Shown piece after piece: positions 43,269-54,655 of a stretch of 64,000 nt of DNA. The notes under the pieces were generated by a model. The model saw nothing but the letters and a program-made list of their open reading frames with translations. It searched no databases and was not told where the DNA came from. The stretch spans positions 5,782,379-5,846,378 of the forward strand of contig CM060064.1 of the NCBI GenBank assembly GCA_030533445.1, written 5' to 3'. Each line of letters begins with the position of its first letter. Position 1 is the first letter of the stretch. Origin of the DNA: Cyprinodon diabolis. Lineage: Eukaryota > Chordata > Actinopteri > Cyprinodontiformes > Cyprinodontidae. Position numbers and translations under genes: made by a program.

Positions 43269-43580
43269 TGTCATGATCGTGGCACTGTTGACTGGCTTAA
43301 TTAGTCATTCCGTTCACCTGTCTAACAGTTGCTTGTTTACTTTCATCTGATCCACTTGCTCCTGCCTTTATTTAAGGTGCTTGCATCCTTTCATAGGGGA
43401 AATATTATTCTTGTTCTCTCTAGCCATTTGTGAGAGTGTTTGTAGAGTTCCTTGGTTTTTCTGATTTCTTGATCCTGACCCGTTCTGCCTCTCAACCACT
43501 GAGCCTGTCTGTTCCTGTCTGTTCTCAGTGGTGAAAGGAACGGGACCACTAACAGATAACTTCTGTAATCAAATTCAGTT
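43269..43580 (+). repeat. LTR-like repeat fragment
   Basis: Begins tgtcatgatcgtggcactgttgactgg and contains ctgatccacttgctcctgcctt and ttgatcctgacccgttctgcctc. These phrases are shared with the minus strand of 50247-51013. Only the first part is recognisable. Confidence 0.5.
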
Positions 43581-45000
43581 GTATTGCTGGTAATTATGAA
43601 GGTAAATTGATGACGATCAACTGGCCATGTTTTTGGCCCTATTCTGGTCCTATTGGCCATCTTTTCCTTTTTTGCATGTGAAAATCCAGCATACCTTCGA
43701 AAATAGGATATAAAGCTTTCACAACAGTAAACGATTGATATTCAGGCTTAGCCACAAAGCAGTGTGAGCTGCTAAAAAGAGGACGGAAGTGGAGAAGCAT
43801 AATGATGAGTGAATGAAGCTTAGGCTTAACTCTAAGAAGTTTAATGTGGGAGTGAAAGGACAATGATCATGCTAGTGTGTGAGGATGGAAGAGAAGCTGA
43901 AAGAGCATTGCATACAGGGTTACAAGTTATAGTTTCACATCAGCTCCACCAGTAAAAGCACACAGTCTTCTGGCAGCTCCTCCCCAATGATTTCCCACTG
44001 GCAGAATTCAAGTCCCCAAGCTGTGACAGCTGTGGCCCCCGAAGTGGTTTTTCCCAGAGATTGGCCAAACATTCCTCCCCACTCTGTGACTTACAATGGG
44101 CGCAATAACTAAAGAAACAGCCTGGCACTCATGCGATGAGAGGAAGGGAAGAAGTGCTGGCTCCTTCTCTGAGAGTGTCAATTATCTCAGCTGACTGTAT
44201 AGCTCTTTTCTGCTCCTTCCCCCGCTTTCATATTCTTTTTTCTTTTTTCTCACGCTTTCTTTCTGTGCTTTGTACACATCGCCTCACTTTGAGAAACATT
44301 ATATGGTTTTAAAGACAACACTTTCCACTTTGTCATGTGCTTGGCAGAGCTGCCCACACGTTTTCAGGAGCTTAATTTCCATTCACTCGTCTCTTTAAGT
44401 GCGACTCAATTTATCTGAAGAGGATGCTATAAGGCTTGCTCTGAGAGTTGAAAGAATGATCTGAATTGAATACCATCAAAGAAACAGAGAATCCTCCAAA
44501 GAACAAGATGTGAAAATGTTTCTTATATTCATCTTGCACATTAACAATTTTCTTTTCTCAGAAACTCTGCTCATATATAAAACCTGTTTTTTTGTTTGTT
44601 TCCGATCTCCTACTTGTGTAGGCTTTTTAGTGCCACTTGAATCCCATCAACACACCCCTAATTACAACCGAAGAATAATTTACCTCCGTATTGCTATTTT
44701 ATCGAGAAAACAGGAGTGAAAGGGACATAGTATTTTCATCTTAAATATAGATTACTCTTTTGAGTATTTATCTATGTTTGCAGTGAAGTATACTATCTCG
44801 GTCAAAAATGTTAGGAAATTGCACTTGCCTCATGCTTTCATGTTTAATAATACTTTTATCCTGACCATTTTTGTCATTGCATTTTATGTGCACCTATACT
44901 GATCTGTGCATAACTTTAATGATGGAACATGTCACGCTTCAAAGTTATTATTTATTTTACAGTAACTGTACCCTGTATAAATAACAGGTTAACAAAAACC
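43581..45000. other. No gene seen
   Basis: No transposon or gene is recognised. 43960-44460 has balanced composition and no repeat words, so it could include conserved non-coding DNA. Confidence 0.4.
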
Positions 45001-45480
45001 AATTCAATTCAATTCAATTCAGTTTATTTATATAGCGCCAAATTCACAACACATGTCATCTCAAGGCACTTTACAGTTCAACCAGATCATACAGTCAAAT
45101 TGATACAAAGTTTTCTATCTAAGGAAAACCAGTTGATTGCATTGACTCATTGACTCAAATACAATCCCTCACACTAAGCACGCTTGTAGCGACAGTGGAG
45201 AGGAAAAACTCCCTTTTAACAGGAAGAAACCTCCAGCAGAACCAGGCTCAGTGTGAGCGGCCATCTGCTGAGGCCGACTGGGGTCCAAGGAGACAGAAGC
45301 AGAGATACAAAAAGCAGCTGTAAAAGGCGGCCCCGTCCAGGAAACACACAGCCAGGCAGACAAGCTCCAAGGCAGCTCCCATGCCAGAGGACGAAGAGAG
45401 CACATCCAGCCAGTCACGGTCAGAGAAACAGGACCACACTGGAAAACAGGCCGATCTCCAACATCTATAAACATTAATCA
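45001..45480 (-). repeat. Interspersed repeat with (aattc)n end
   Basis: caattcaattcaattcagtttatttatatagcgcc is followed by atgtcatctcaaggcactttac and ccagcagaaccaggctcagtgtgagcgg, a text very widespread in fish genomes. The simple-repeat end at 45001-45020 is probably the 3' tail of a retroposon lying on the minus strand. A fragment recurs at 4231-4281. Confidence 0.6.
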
Positions 45481-45640
45481 GAAAGATTAATTTGCATTTT
45501 TTAAGAGGACAGTTTTGTTCTTTGATAAACGAAAACTCATAGCACAGTTCACAGCGCTGTAGCTTATGTCAACCTAAGTGTCAGAAGAATCTCACCTTTA
45601 CACAGAGACTCACACCCCTCTCAGAAGGACACATGCATAA

Positions 45641-45920
45641 AAATGGTAAATGGCCTGTACTTATGAAGCGCTTTTTAAAATCAGAAGACTTGACCAAAGT
45701 GCTTCACACCACATTCAGTCATTCATAAAGACACTCACACACTGATGGTGGCAAACTACATTGTAGCCACAGCTGCCATACACTGGCGCCACTAGGCCCT
45801 CTGACCACCATCAGTAGGCAATGCAGGTGAAGGACACAACAACACTTAGAGCTGGGGCTCGAACCGACAACCCCCAGATTGCAGGGCAAACTCCTGCACC
45901 AGATGCCACTGTCACCCTCC
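45641..45920 (-). repeat. tRNA-derived SINE, minus strand
   Basis: Read on the minus strand, gtgacagtggcatctggtgc is the A-box region and ggttcgagcccc (plus-strand about 45854-45865) is a near-consensus B box. The 3' end is the common fish SINE tail that appears on the plus strand as aatggtaaatggcctgtac. It is not a functional tRNA. Confidence 0.75.
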
Positions 45921-46314
45921 TAAATGCTTAAACACCCCTCCTGACAGTTAAATAAAACCACCAATCCATTTCAACGACTGTTTCTGTACAGCTGTACCTA
46001 ATTTAAATACTGTATTTTCATGTTTTCTGAAAAATTAAAAAAAGGTATTTAAAATTCACAACTTTGTTGTTTTTTTGTTGCTTTTTTTGGTCTCCTCTTA
46101 GAATGCTTCTCTCATTTTTCTGTAATTTATGTCTGTGTATTATATATTATATTAGCTGGGTTTTCACCAAATTTCCTAATGGTTACATGACTGTAAAAAT
46201 GCCTGATCCTTGATACTGGCATAAATGCTATTATGGTTAACATTACAAAAACAATTTGAAACGCATTTCTCTTATGACAGAATTACTCATACAGCCTTAC
46301 TGTGAAACCTAGAG
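45921..46314. other. No gene seen
   Basis: AT-rich spacer with T-rich runs near 46070. Confidence 0.4.
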
Positions 46315-46390
46315 CAGGGGTCTTCAGCGTTTTCAAGGCAGAGAACCCCCAAACTGATAGCGAGATGGAGCTGGACCCCCTAATTTTATA

Positions 46391-47642
46391 TACACTATAT
46401 TGCCAAAAGTATTTGCTCACCTGCCTTGACTCACATATGAGCTTAAGTGACATCCCGTTCCTAATCCATAGGGTTCAATATGACGTCGGTCCACCCTTTG
46501 CAGCTAGAACAGCTTCAACTCTTCTGGGAAGGCTGTCCACAAGGTTTAGGAGTGTGTTTATGGGAATTTTTGACCATTCTTCCAGAAGCGCATTTGTGAG
46601 GTCGCACACTGATGTTGGACGAGAAGGCCTGGCTCTCAGTCTCCGCTCTAATTCATCCCAAAGGTGTTCTATCGGGTTGAGGTCAGGACTCTGTGCAGGC
46701 CAGTCAAGTTCATCCACACCAGACTCTGTCATCCATGTCTTTATGGACCTTGCTTTGTGCACTGGTGCACAGTCATGTTGGAAGAGGAAGGGGCCAGCTC
46801 CAAACTGTTCCCACAAAGTTGGGAGCATGGAATTGTCCAAAATGTCTTGGTATGCTGAAGCATTCAGAGTTCCTTTCACTGGAACTAAGGGGCCAAGCCC
46901 AGCTCCTGAAAAACAACCCCACACCATAATCCCCCCTCCACCAAACTTTACACTTGGCACAATGCAGTCAGACAAGTACCGTTCTCCTGGCAACCGCCAA
47001 ACCCAGACCCGTCCATCAGATTGCCAGATGGAGAAGCGCGATTCGTCACTCCAGAGAACGCGTCTCCACTGCTCTAGAGTCCAGTGGCGGCGTGCTTTAC
47101 ACCACCGCATCCGACGCTTTGCATTGCACTTGGTTATGTATGGCTTGGATGCAGCTGCTCGACCATGGAAACCCATTCCATGAAGCTCTCTGCGCACTGT
47201 TCTTGAGCTAATCTGAAGGCCACATGAAGTTTGGAGGTCTGTAGTGATTGACTCTGCAGAAAGTTGGCGACCTCTTCGCACTATGCGCTTCAGCATCCGC
47301 TGACCCCGCTCCGTCAGTTTACGTGGCCTACCACTTCGTGGCTGAGTTGCTGTCGTTCCCAAACACTTCCATTTTCTTATAATACAGCTGACAGTTGACT
47401 GTGGAATATTTAGGAGCGAGGAAATTTCACGACTGGATTTGTTGCACAGGTGGCATCCTATCACAGTTCCACGCTGGAATTCACTGAGCTCCTGAGAGCG
47501 ACCCATTCTTTCACAAATGTTTGTAAAAACAGTCTGCATGCCTAGGTGCTTGAATTTATACACCTGTGGCCATGGAAGTGATTGGAACACCTGATTCCAA
47601 TAATTTGGATGGGTGAGCAAATACTTTTGGCAATATAGTGTA
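46391..47642 (-). mobile_element. Tc1 transposon C, complete, 1248 bp plus TA duplication
   Basis: The element 46393-47640 is bounded by exact 29-bp terminal inverted repeats beginning CACTATATTGCCAAAAGTAT and flanked by TA on both sides. It holds one intact transposase on the minus strand. The short terminal repeats and different protein show a Tc1 family unrelated to transposons A and B. Confidence 0.95.
46475..47506 (-). CDS. Tc1-type DD34E transposase, intact, different family
   Basis: 343 residues from [10 protein letters not shown]. An ATG 11 codons upstream ([11 protein letters not shown]) is in frame and could be the true start. Helix-turn-helix regions lie about residues 10-45 ([15 protein letters not shown]) and 65-115 ([11 protein letters not shown]). 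A GRPRK motif at 59-63 fits the AT-hook-like linker of Tc1 proteins. The catalytic residues are D154 (WSDESRF), D245 (FQHDCAPVH) and E280 (PIEHLW), with 34 residues between the last two. A glycine-rich box GGGGIMVWG is present at about 189-197. The end GGPTSY is typical. No disruption is seen, so it may be functional. It would move its own 29-bp-ended element and related non-autonomous copies. Confidence 0.9.
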   Translation of the reverse strand: MGRSQELSEFQRGTVIGCHLCNKSSREISSLLNIPQSTVSCIIRKWKCLGTTATQPRSGRPRKLTERGQRMLKRIVRRGRQLSAESITTDLQTSCGLQISSRTVRRELHGMGFHGRAAASKPYITKCNAKRRMRWCKARRHWTLEQWRRVLWSDESRFSIWQSDGRVWVWRLPGERYLSDCIVPSVKFGGGGIMVWGCFSGAGLGPLVPVKGTLNASAYQDILDNSMLPTLWEQFGAGPFLFQHDCAPVHKARSIKTWMTESGVDELDWPAQSPDLNPIEHLWDELERRLRARPSRPTSVCDLTNALLEEWSKIPINTLLNLVDSLPRRVEAVLAAKGGPTSY

Positions 47643-48014
47643 TGTTGTATGAGATTGTGTTCTATCAAATTGGTCCTATAGTCACTCTATTACAGATGGA
47701 GTAATGCAACGAAACTCATTTCACCCCAGGAATTATTAAAGTATTTCTGATTCTAATTCCTGGTTGACGGGACAGGTGTTGTGAATTAAACGGTGCCCAG
47801 CTTGAAATACCTCCTGTGTGTCGCAGAATGTGTGCATTGATGACTGAAAGACATCTTCTGCCACCATTTATCTGTTCACTACAATGTGTTCAATTCAATA
47901 AAGACATTTCAATTAGTGGAAAGATTTGCAGGGTGGAATATCAAAAAAGTCTAATCAACCAAAATGTTTGTTTTGCATAAAATGTTGATTTTGACCCACT
48001 GTTGAAGACCTCTG

Positions 48015-48647
48015 CACTGGAGCGTTACTAACAGTGGTGGATATAGGGAATTTACTGGACATCCAGCCCAGATTAAGGCACCTAGTGTCACACCATGTCA
48101 CACCAGAGATACAAAACACACCAACATATTGCAGCTCACTACAGCAAACATCCTAATTTCCTTATATAAAAGCACTATTTAAAGATCCCTAATCCATTAG
48201 AAACTCCATTGCTCTTAGAAAGTTGCCTCTAGATCTGCCTGCACTTATTAAATAATTAACTTTTTCACTCTCCCTGTTTTTAAAAAAAAACAAAACTTTT
48301 TGCCTTAAAAAAGTATTGCAATTTGTTTCTCAATTAAAATAGTTAAGCATAATTATAGTCTCTGTTTTGTTGTTGCAAGTTATGACCTAATTAAGAGGTA
48401 TTTGTACATCATTGTTAGTTTTATTCTTGTCTCATAAATTACAAATTTAGTCACTGTCATTTAATTGTATTTTTTTTATATACTTTTAGATTTTTCACAC
48501 CCCCAGTTGTCAGGAAAAAAGTATTAATATGAAACCAGTGTCAGAAGGGTGTTTTTACAACATGTAGACCAAAAGAGACAATGTCAAAAGTGTTAATTCA
48601 ACACAAAAAGAAAAACTTAAGTCTACACTGGCTACAACAGGATTAAC
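48015..48647. other. No gene seen
   Basis: AT-rich spacer with no recognised element. Confidence 0.4.
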
Positions 48648-48923
48648 TTCTTAACAATGAGCTGATGAAGATTCTCAGTCATCCAGGTCATAGTCATTCT
48701 GTAAAAGTTTAAAAAACAATCCCCTGGAATTGGAAACCGTCAGTTTCAATTTGCATGTTTCCAAGCAATACAAGGCCTAGTCTTTATAAAGACCCAAACT
48801 CACTGCGGATCCAGACATTTGAATTGAGAAAGCTTCCTGGAGGGGAAGCGAAACGTCTTCAAACCTTGGAAACCAAGTCCAGTGGATTGTTTTTTAAACT
48901 TTTACGGAATTCTTAACAATGAG
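48648..48923 (+). mobile_element. Short retroposon-like element with 14-bp target duplication and ribozyme-like hairpin
   Basis: The 248-bp element 48662-48909 is flanked by the exact 14-bp direct repeat ttcttaacaatgag (48648-48661, 48910-48923), the length typical of target-primed reverse transcription. Inside, 48697-48728 and 48878-48909 are inverted repeats with two mismatches. The hairpin gcttcctggaggggaagc (48832-48849) is directly followed by GAAAC and GTCTTC, like the right half of a hammerhead ribozyme core. The box before the stem (ttgagaa) is degenerate against CUGAUGA. It is probably a Penelope-related remnant. Confidence 0.65.
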
Positions 48924-50242
48924 ACCCCTCATAAAGGGAGACGCGCTAAATAGCTTTTAAACAATCATTGGGTTTAAAAGAAAACAACCTTGCAAAAAAC
49001 TTTATAACCTTTAAGAGGATTGTACAAACAAATACAGCAGTCAAATGGATTCCATGTTAAGTCATGACAGACCAAAAAAGTTTTCAAAACCAGGAAGTCG
49101 GGAATCACATGAGCGCAGACAGTGTGCATTGTTTAAAGCCGCCTTTCCAACAAGTCACAGTCAGATCCTTTTAAAGGCCCGGCTATTGATTAACATCCAG
49201 GTGGGGGGCAGGGCGTGATTCCAATACAGCCAATTCCAGAGGGGTGCTGTCATTGTTAGATGCAGTAAAAGCCACACAATGGCAGAGCAGATCAACACAA
49301 ATATAAGGAAAAAAAAACATTATTTGACAAACTGTTCATGTCAACTTAACATCACAACTCTGTTGAAAATGTTACAATACAAAAGGTTTTGTGTAACTAG
49401 GGGCAAATACTTAAGCATGTGTTTAAAGAAAACATAAGCAAAGATATGAGCAACCCTTAAAGTGTTGATGACAGGATTAAGGTTTCATGTAATTTTGCAT
49501 TAAAATCATACTGCAGGGCATAACTGGTGGTTCTGAGTTATTATGAGTCCAACAGGCTTAGTTTTAAATATGGGGATGAACAAGAACAAACTATTTTTAA
49601 CAGATGTCTTCAAACATTTCATTCCCTTTATATACCATATGTTAGAAACTGAATTAATAAATGTAGGTTTTGCCACAAATTCTCAGCAGTGAGTTGATAT
49701 AGTGGAATTAGTTTAATTTGAATTGCTTTCCCATTTGAGAAGATCTAAAAATAATTAAAATGTCTTAAAATAAGTGTATTTAACCTCAATTTGAGAAGGT
49801 AAATAAGATGACCTCCAATGAAATGTATATTTTTACACTTAAAATAACATAGACATAATGCACATGAAAGCAGTTGTTTTTTAAGTTCTCTTTATGTAAA
49901 TTGTCTCATTCCATTGTCTCAATTATTTGCTCAATTCAAGAAACAAATGCACTTATTTCAAGAAAATCTAGATTTGAATTTTTTGCAGTGCAATGTAGAG
50001 ATGACTACCAGGTTGTTGGTAAAGCCATAGGGGATGATAAAAGTTAGTTTTCTGTCAAAATATACCTTTGATTATATTCACAGACCCACATCAAACATAC
50101 AACTCTGAGGTGCTTTTATCTTTTCCTCTTTTTTTGTCTTTACACAGAACCATAAATATATAATTAAAATACTACGTTTACTGAAAAAATTTGCTAGAAA
50201 ATAGGTCGACATTGAAACAAAAACAAAAGTTTTAAAGGATAT
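48924..50242. other. No gene; one miniature element copy inside
   Basis: Apart from the copy at 49894-49994, no gene or full element was recognised. 49200-49262 contains g-rich and aattccagaggggtg words resembling the ends of the element at 6265-6790. Confidence 0.4.
49894..49994. repeat. Miniature element, copy related to 15011-15190
   Basis: Shares atgtaaattgtct, attccattgtc, caattcaagaaa, aatgcactt and tttcaagaaaa with the insert in the LINE relic. It ends tttttgcagtgcaa. Confidence 0.55.
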
Positions 50243-50246
50243 ATCC

Positions 50247-51013
50247 TGACTGTATTAATTCTTCTAATCAAAGACAGAGGGAGAGAATCATTGTAGAATC
50301 AAGCTTAGAACAATAGGATCCAGTATTCGAACAGTTACAGTTATTGTTCTCAAAACGTTTATGGGAAACAGAAACACAGTGAGCAGCAGGAATCTGCAGG
50401 AGGAGACAACAAAATAGTCACCACGTCTATGTAGTGGACTACAATAATGAATGTGGGAGTCACTTTCCTGGCCATATAGTTCAGTCCGAACCCAGATGGT
50501 GAGGGTGGTTCTCGCTGGCAGCTGCCAACACGACACTGTTGTTGAAGGAAAGGCAGGAGATCAGAACTGTGCAGACAAAGGCAGGATAATCCAATGGGCG
50601 ATGCCAAAGCCGGTGACATGTGGTTGTCAGAGCCAGGAGATCAGAGATCCAAAGGGATGCCGAAGGGGAATGCAGGACAGAGTCGGGACACATTTGTAGA
50701 TTCAGTACACAGACAGGCAGTGATCTGACAGGAGTCAGAGAAGACAGGTCAGGCAAACAGATCAGAATGAGGACAGGCAGGCTCAGAGTTCCAGAGGCAG
50801 AACGGGTCAAGATCAAGCAATCACAACACACAGGAATGCCTGAAAACTTCTCACCATTGGCTCAAAATAATCTGGCACTGATGACTGGTCTGAAGGCTGA
50901 TTAAAAAGAGACTAAAGCAGGTGGATCAGATGAGTGGTAATGAGAAATGGGCAGAGATAAGCAGCTGAATGAAATGAGTAATCAGACCAGACATCAGCCC
51001 CAAGAACATGACA
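50247..51013 (-). repeat. LTR-like repeat with TG...CA ends
   Basis: On the minus strand the unit starts TGTCATGTTCTTGGGGCTG. Possible ends at 50247 and 51013 are flanked by a 4-bp atcc (50243-50246 and 51014-51017). Its interior shares word order with 101-660 and 43269-43580. I see no clear TATA or AATAAA, so LTR status is a suggestion. Frames such as 50481-50831 come from C/T-rich low-complexity text. Confidence 0.45.
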
Positions 51014-51017
51014 ATCC

Positions 51018-51539
51018 TACTTTTTAAAGTCCTTGATCTCACGTTAACAAGGGAGAAAAGCATACAGAGTAAATAGATTTGTAAGATGAGGCTATATTAA
51101 CACCTGGTGATTCAAATCCAGATTAAATTGAAGGTTAAAGCAGATATCAGGTTGAGAAAGCTGTATAGCTTGAGCATTGACCTGGTAGCATTTGCTCTGC
51201 AGAACAATCATCTTCTATGCTGAAAATTAAATGAATCTGCAGGAAAAAGAAAGAAGGGCTTTATAGGATCTATGATATACAACAACAGACCATTGTTATA
51301 AAATCTAAGTTTGACATTAACACGTGAATATGTTATGTTATTTAACAGGAAGCCAATGAAGAGAAGCCAGGATAGGAGAGATGTGATCTCTCTTTTTAAT
51401 TTTCATCAGAACTAATTAAAGTCTTTCCTGGTGTAGTCCTTACTAAACTTAAACATGCAATAGCAACATATTTATCAATAAACCAGGACTGGATAACTAT
51501 ATTGTGCAATCATAGGCCTATTAATCCAGTAGAGCATGT
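51018..51539. other. No gene seen
   Basis: AT-rich spacer with no recognised element. Confidence 0.4.
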
Positions 51540-52196
51540 GTTCACAAACATCCATCCATCCATCCATCTTCCTCCGCTTATCCGGGGTCGGGTCGCGGGG
51601 GCAGCAGCTTAAGACGGGAGGCCCAGACTTCCCTCTCCCCTGCCATTTCTTCTAGCCCCTCAGGAGGAACCCCAAGGTGTTCCCAGGCCAGCCGAGAAAC
51701 ATAGGACACAGTGTGTCCTGGGTCTTCCCTGGGGCCTCCCCCCGGTGGGACGTGCCCGGAACACCTCACCAGTGAGGCGTCCAGGAGGCTTCCTAACCAG
51801 ATGCCCGAGCCACCTCAACTGGCTCCTCTCAATGTGGAGCAGCAGTGGCTCTACTCCGAGTCCCTCCCGGATGGCTGAGTTCTCACCCTATCTCTAAGGG
51901 AGAGCCCAGCTACCCTACAGAGGAAACCCATTTCGGCCGCTTGTATCCGTGATCTCGTTCTTTCGGTCATGACCCAGAGTTCATGACCATAGATGAGGGT
52001 AGGAACGTAGATTGACCGGTAAATCGAGAGCTTCGCTTTTTGACTCAGCTCTCTCTTCACCATGACGGACTGGTACAGCGCCTGCTTCACGGCAGACACT
52101 GCACCAATCCGCCTGTCAATCTCCCGCTCCCTTCTTCCCTCATTCGTGCACAAGATCCCGAGATGCTTAAACTCCTCCACTTGGGGTTCACAAACA
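51540..52196 (-). mobile_element. Rex3/RTE-type LINE, 5'-truncated, with 11-bp target duplication
   Basis: The element 51551-52185 is flanked by exact copies of gttcacaaaca (51540-51550 and 52186-52196). On the minus strand it ends in a (ggat)n tail (plus-strand 51551-51571). About 635 bp remain, only the 3' end of the ORF. A 5'-truncated body, simple-repeat tail and target duplication are the normal products of LINE insertion. Confidence 0.85.
51578..52180 (-). pseudogene. C-terminal end of Rex3-like reverse transcriptase
   Basis: The minus-strand reading starts at 52180 with FKHLGILCTNEGRREREIDRR and continues KAKLSIYRSIYVPTLIYGHE and RSRIQAAEMGFLCRVAG, the conserved thumb and connection region of RTE-clade LINE proteins. 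A frame change near 51860-51890 leads to VSYVSRLAWEHLGVPPEGLE and ends LLPPRPDPG at 51578. The front of the protein (endonuclease and RT fingers/palm) is absent because of 5' truncation. Not functional. Confidence 0.85.
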
Positions 52197-54059
52197 ATAT
52201 ATAAATATATAAATGTCAGAATATTATCTGATTAAATAACATATTGCCCTTAATGGGGTGAGCTATAAATATGTTAAAGTTGCACAACATAGTGCAAAGA
52301 TACTATTGTGACCAAGTGTAAACAAAAGCAAAGTGACTTTATTTAGTAAATAAATGCAGGCTCTTATTGCCCAAGGTTATTTCAGTGTTATGTAGAGTCT
52401 AAAGGCAGCTGGGAGCAATGACCTGCAGTGACGCTCCTTCACACCGAATGTTAAACCTGCGAAAATGTTTGCCAGTTTTGTCTGCATTTGCTCACCTTAA
52501 AATCCTGCTGGCCAGCAAAAGCGTTTCTCATGTAGGGCAAAGGGTCCTACATCATGGAGCCTGTTGGTCTATGGTTTCATCTCATAATGGCGGACATGGT
52601 TGTACAAAGCGACTGGCAGTGTTTTTAACTTTAGAAAGCTGAACAAAGCTGTCAAAGTTCCTGGGTTCACCAGATTCCCAGAGACGGAACTAGTATGGGG
52701 AACATCACTACGGCTGGCAGAGGCTACCTCTGGATGGTTCTTCCACCTAACCGTGAGCCAGTTCATTGGGGGACAAATTACCTGGACAACAGAGGGTTAT
52801 GTGAGATGGCATTCTGGAGCTCAGACAGCAGCAGTGGGAAATCAGTGGGAAAAGAGTGGCAGGGTAAAAAAACATAACTGGGACCAGGCTGCCAGCCCTG
52901 TCAGCCTCTGGAGCGAAGGAGCCAAAGCGAGAGTTTGGAAGAGCACCCTGGGGAATCAGCGTACTGGAGTAGTGAGGGAAGGTAGTCGATTGTTGCTGCT
53001 AGCTCAGGAAGAGAGCAGAGAAGCGCAGCTGTAGAATGGAGAAGCTACAGCTGGCACGGGCTAGCTATAGAAGCTAAATGCAGAGGAACAGAGGAGCACA
53101 GCAGCAGATTGGATACGTCCACCAGGAAGACAGAGCACTGAAGGCCCGGTAGGGACTAGGACAAGCCAGGAATAGGAAAGTGGTAGATCGGAGGATTTGG
53201 CTTGGGAGACAAAGCTAGGATAGGCTATGACTGGCTAGAGTTAACCTGTAGAAGGAAATTGAGGGAGATTAAAAGAGTATTGTGGAGGAGCAGCAAAGCT
53301 TGCCTGGACAGACAGTGGCAAGCTGGGGGAAGAAGGCATCTGCTGACCATTTGTGTGGGAGGAAAGAGGAAGATGGTCCTTTGTTGTGCAACTTTAATAC
53401 ATTTATTGCCCACCCCAGTAGGGGTGGTAAATATGTTGTTTGTTCAGATACTAGTCTGACTGTCATGTATTGTTCATGAGCACACACCCTACTGGCTGTG
53501 TGTTACAACAACAAATGAAAGTGTTAATTGAGCTCAAATTATAGTCAAACAGATCATTTTGACCTTAGGTTAACTGGGGGATTGTGTCAAAAGCTTGGAG
53601 ATGAGAGCAGCACTGTGGGGCAAAAGTGCACTTTTTACCCCACTGACTACTGTTATGATTATGCATAGACATTGTTTCTCAGTGTCTAAAATTATTATCA
53701 TGGTTTATGGACCAACAACTTTTTGGGCTAAAAAAAAGCCACCTTAAAGTACTTTGAGAGCACTCCCACTTCATCTTTAGTCAGCATTATTTTCTATATT
53801 TAAAAAAACCTTGTCTCCATTGCACTCATTCGCTTTAGCTCAGAGCCACGTCTAGTATCTGAGTGGATTTTCCGACGTGAATGTAAGAAAAAGTTCAGAT
53901 TTTTCAAGCGATGCATGAATTTTTGCCAGAAAATCATGCCATTTGGCTCCCTAAATCCACCACTTTTGCCTCTCTAAGCTTCGCTTCACTCCAGATCTCC
54001 GCCCTAGATGGAGATAACATGCGAATCCTTCACTCCAGCTGATATTTGCATATTCAGTC
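52197..54059. other. No recognised gene; unexplained open frame at 52600-53034
   Basis: At 52380-52450 the minus strand reads ERHCRSLLPAAFRLYITL, like the last residues of a CR1/L2-type LINE, so a short 3' end may be present. The plus-strand frame 52600-53034 (144 codons, starting MYKATGSVFNFRKLNK) is unusually free of stops for this DNA and rich in W, G and S. It shows no known domain, and I do not call it a gene. 53040-53480 is a/g-rich and non-coding as far as I can see. Confidence 0.35.
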
Positions 54060-54655
54060 TGGATGCACCTTTACACAGCAGCCCGAAGTGACCCAAATCC
54101 AATTTCTTTGCCCGTATCAGACCTGTATCTGATCTTTTCATCACAGTCTGAACAACACACATCTGATTTTTTCCAATGCGACGGGGCCATTTGGCTCTGT
54201 GGTCCTGAATCCAATAGCAATCTGATCTTTTCAAATGCGACCTGTCTCTGAACGGCCAGGTCATATTCATCCTCCCTGAACGTCATTAATACGCAACAAA
54301 GGTCAATATTCTGCGTCTTGCTACTGGAAGAAAAACAACAACCATGGTGGACGATAATGTGGAGAGCATTCTTTATTTTTAACCATCTTGAAAAGATTTA
54401 GTTTTTAAGGTTGGGAAAGATTGCTGGATGCACAATGTTTACTTCTGTAAACACAGAAAATGCTTGCTTGTGACGTCATTGCGTCCTCTACTGCACATGC
54501 GGGACACTTAAGCTGTATGAATGCAGTTCACAAAGGAGATCACATACAAGTCGCATATATTTGTGACTGTGAACAATCACGAAAAAGAATCACATTTCAC
54601 AAAAAAATATAAATTGAGCATTAAGGCCTGCAGTGTGAACGTAGCCTGTGTGTAT
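54060..54655 (+). repeat. MITE-like repeat related to 7370-7690
   Basis: Contains cagcccgaagtgacccaaatcc, ctgatcttttcatcacagtctgaacaac and, at the end, gcctgcagtgtgaacgtagcc. These are phrases of a widespread non-coding fish element. A second, partial copy is at 7370-7690 in opposite orientation. Confidence 0.5.

Larger units (their letters stand above)
46315..48014. mobile_element. hAT-type miniature element, second copy, split by a Tc1 insertion
   Basis: 46315-46390 and 47641-48014 together match the complete copy at 9219-9669, with the same caggggtcttca start and a ttgaagacctctg end. The Tc1 element sits between them at the TA that is still unoccupied in the other copy (about 9273-9282). 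The flanking 8-bp words acctagag and cactggag agree at five positions only, so the target duplication is weak. Confidence 0.8.

Noticed and set aside
43391..43660. 89-codon minus-strand frame
   Set aside because: Overlaps the LTR-like repeat fragment and shows no motif.
46302..47183. 293-codon plus-strand frame over transposon C
   Set aside because: It is the shadow of the transposase on the other strand, which has all catalytic motifs.
48662..48690. CTGATGAAG at 48662 as the CUGAUGA box of a hammerhead
   Set aside because: It is about 170 bases from the GAAAC-bearing stem and has no adjacent stem II of its own, so it does not fit the core geometry.
50288..50904. Overlapping frames of 80-116 codons on both strands
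   Set aside because: They lie in a C/T-rich dispersed repeat with relatives elsewhere in the window and have no protein motif.
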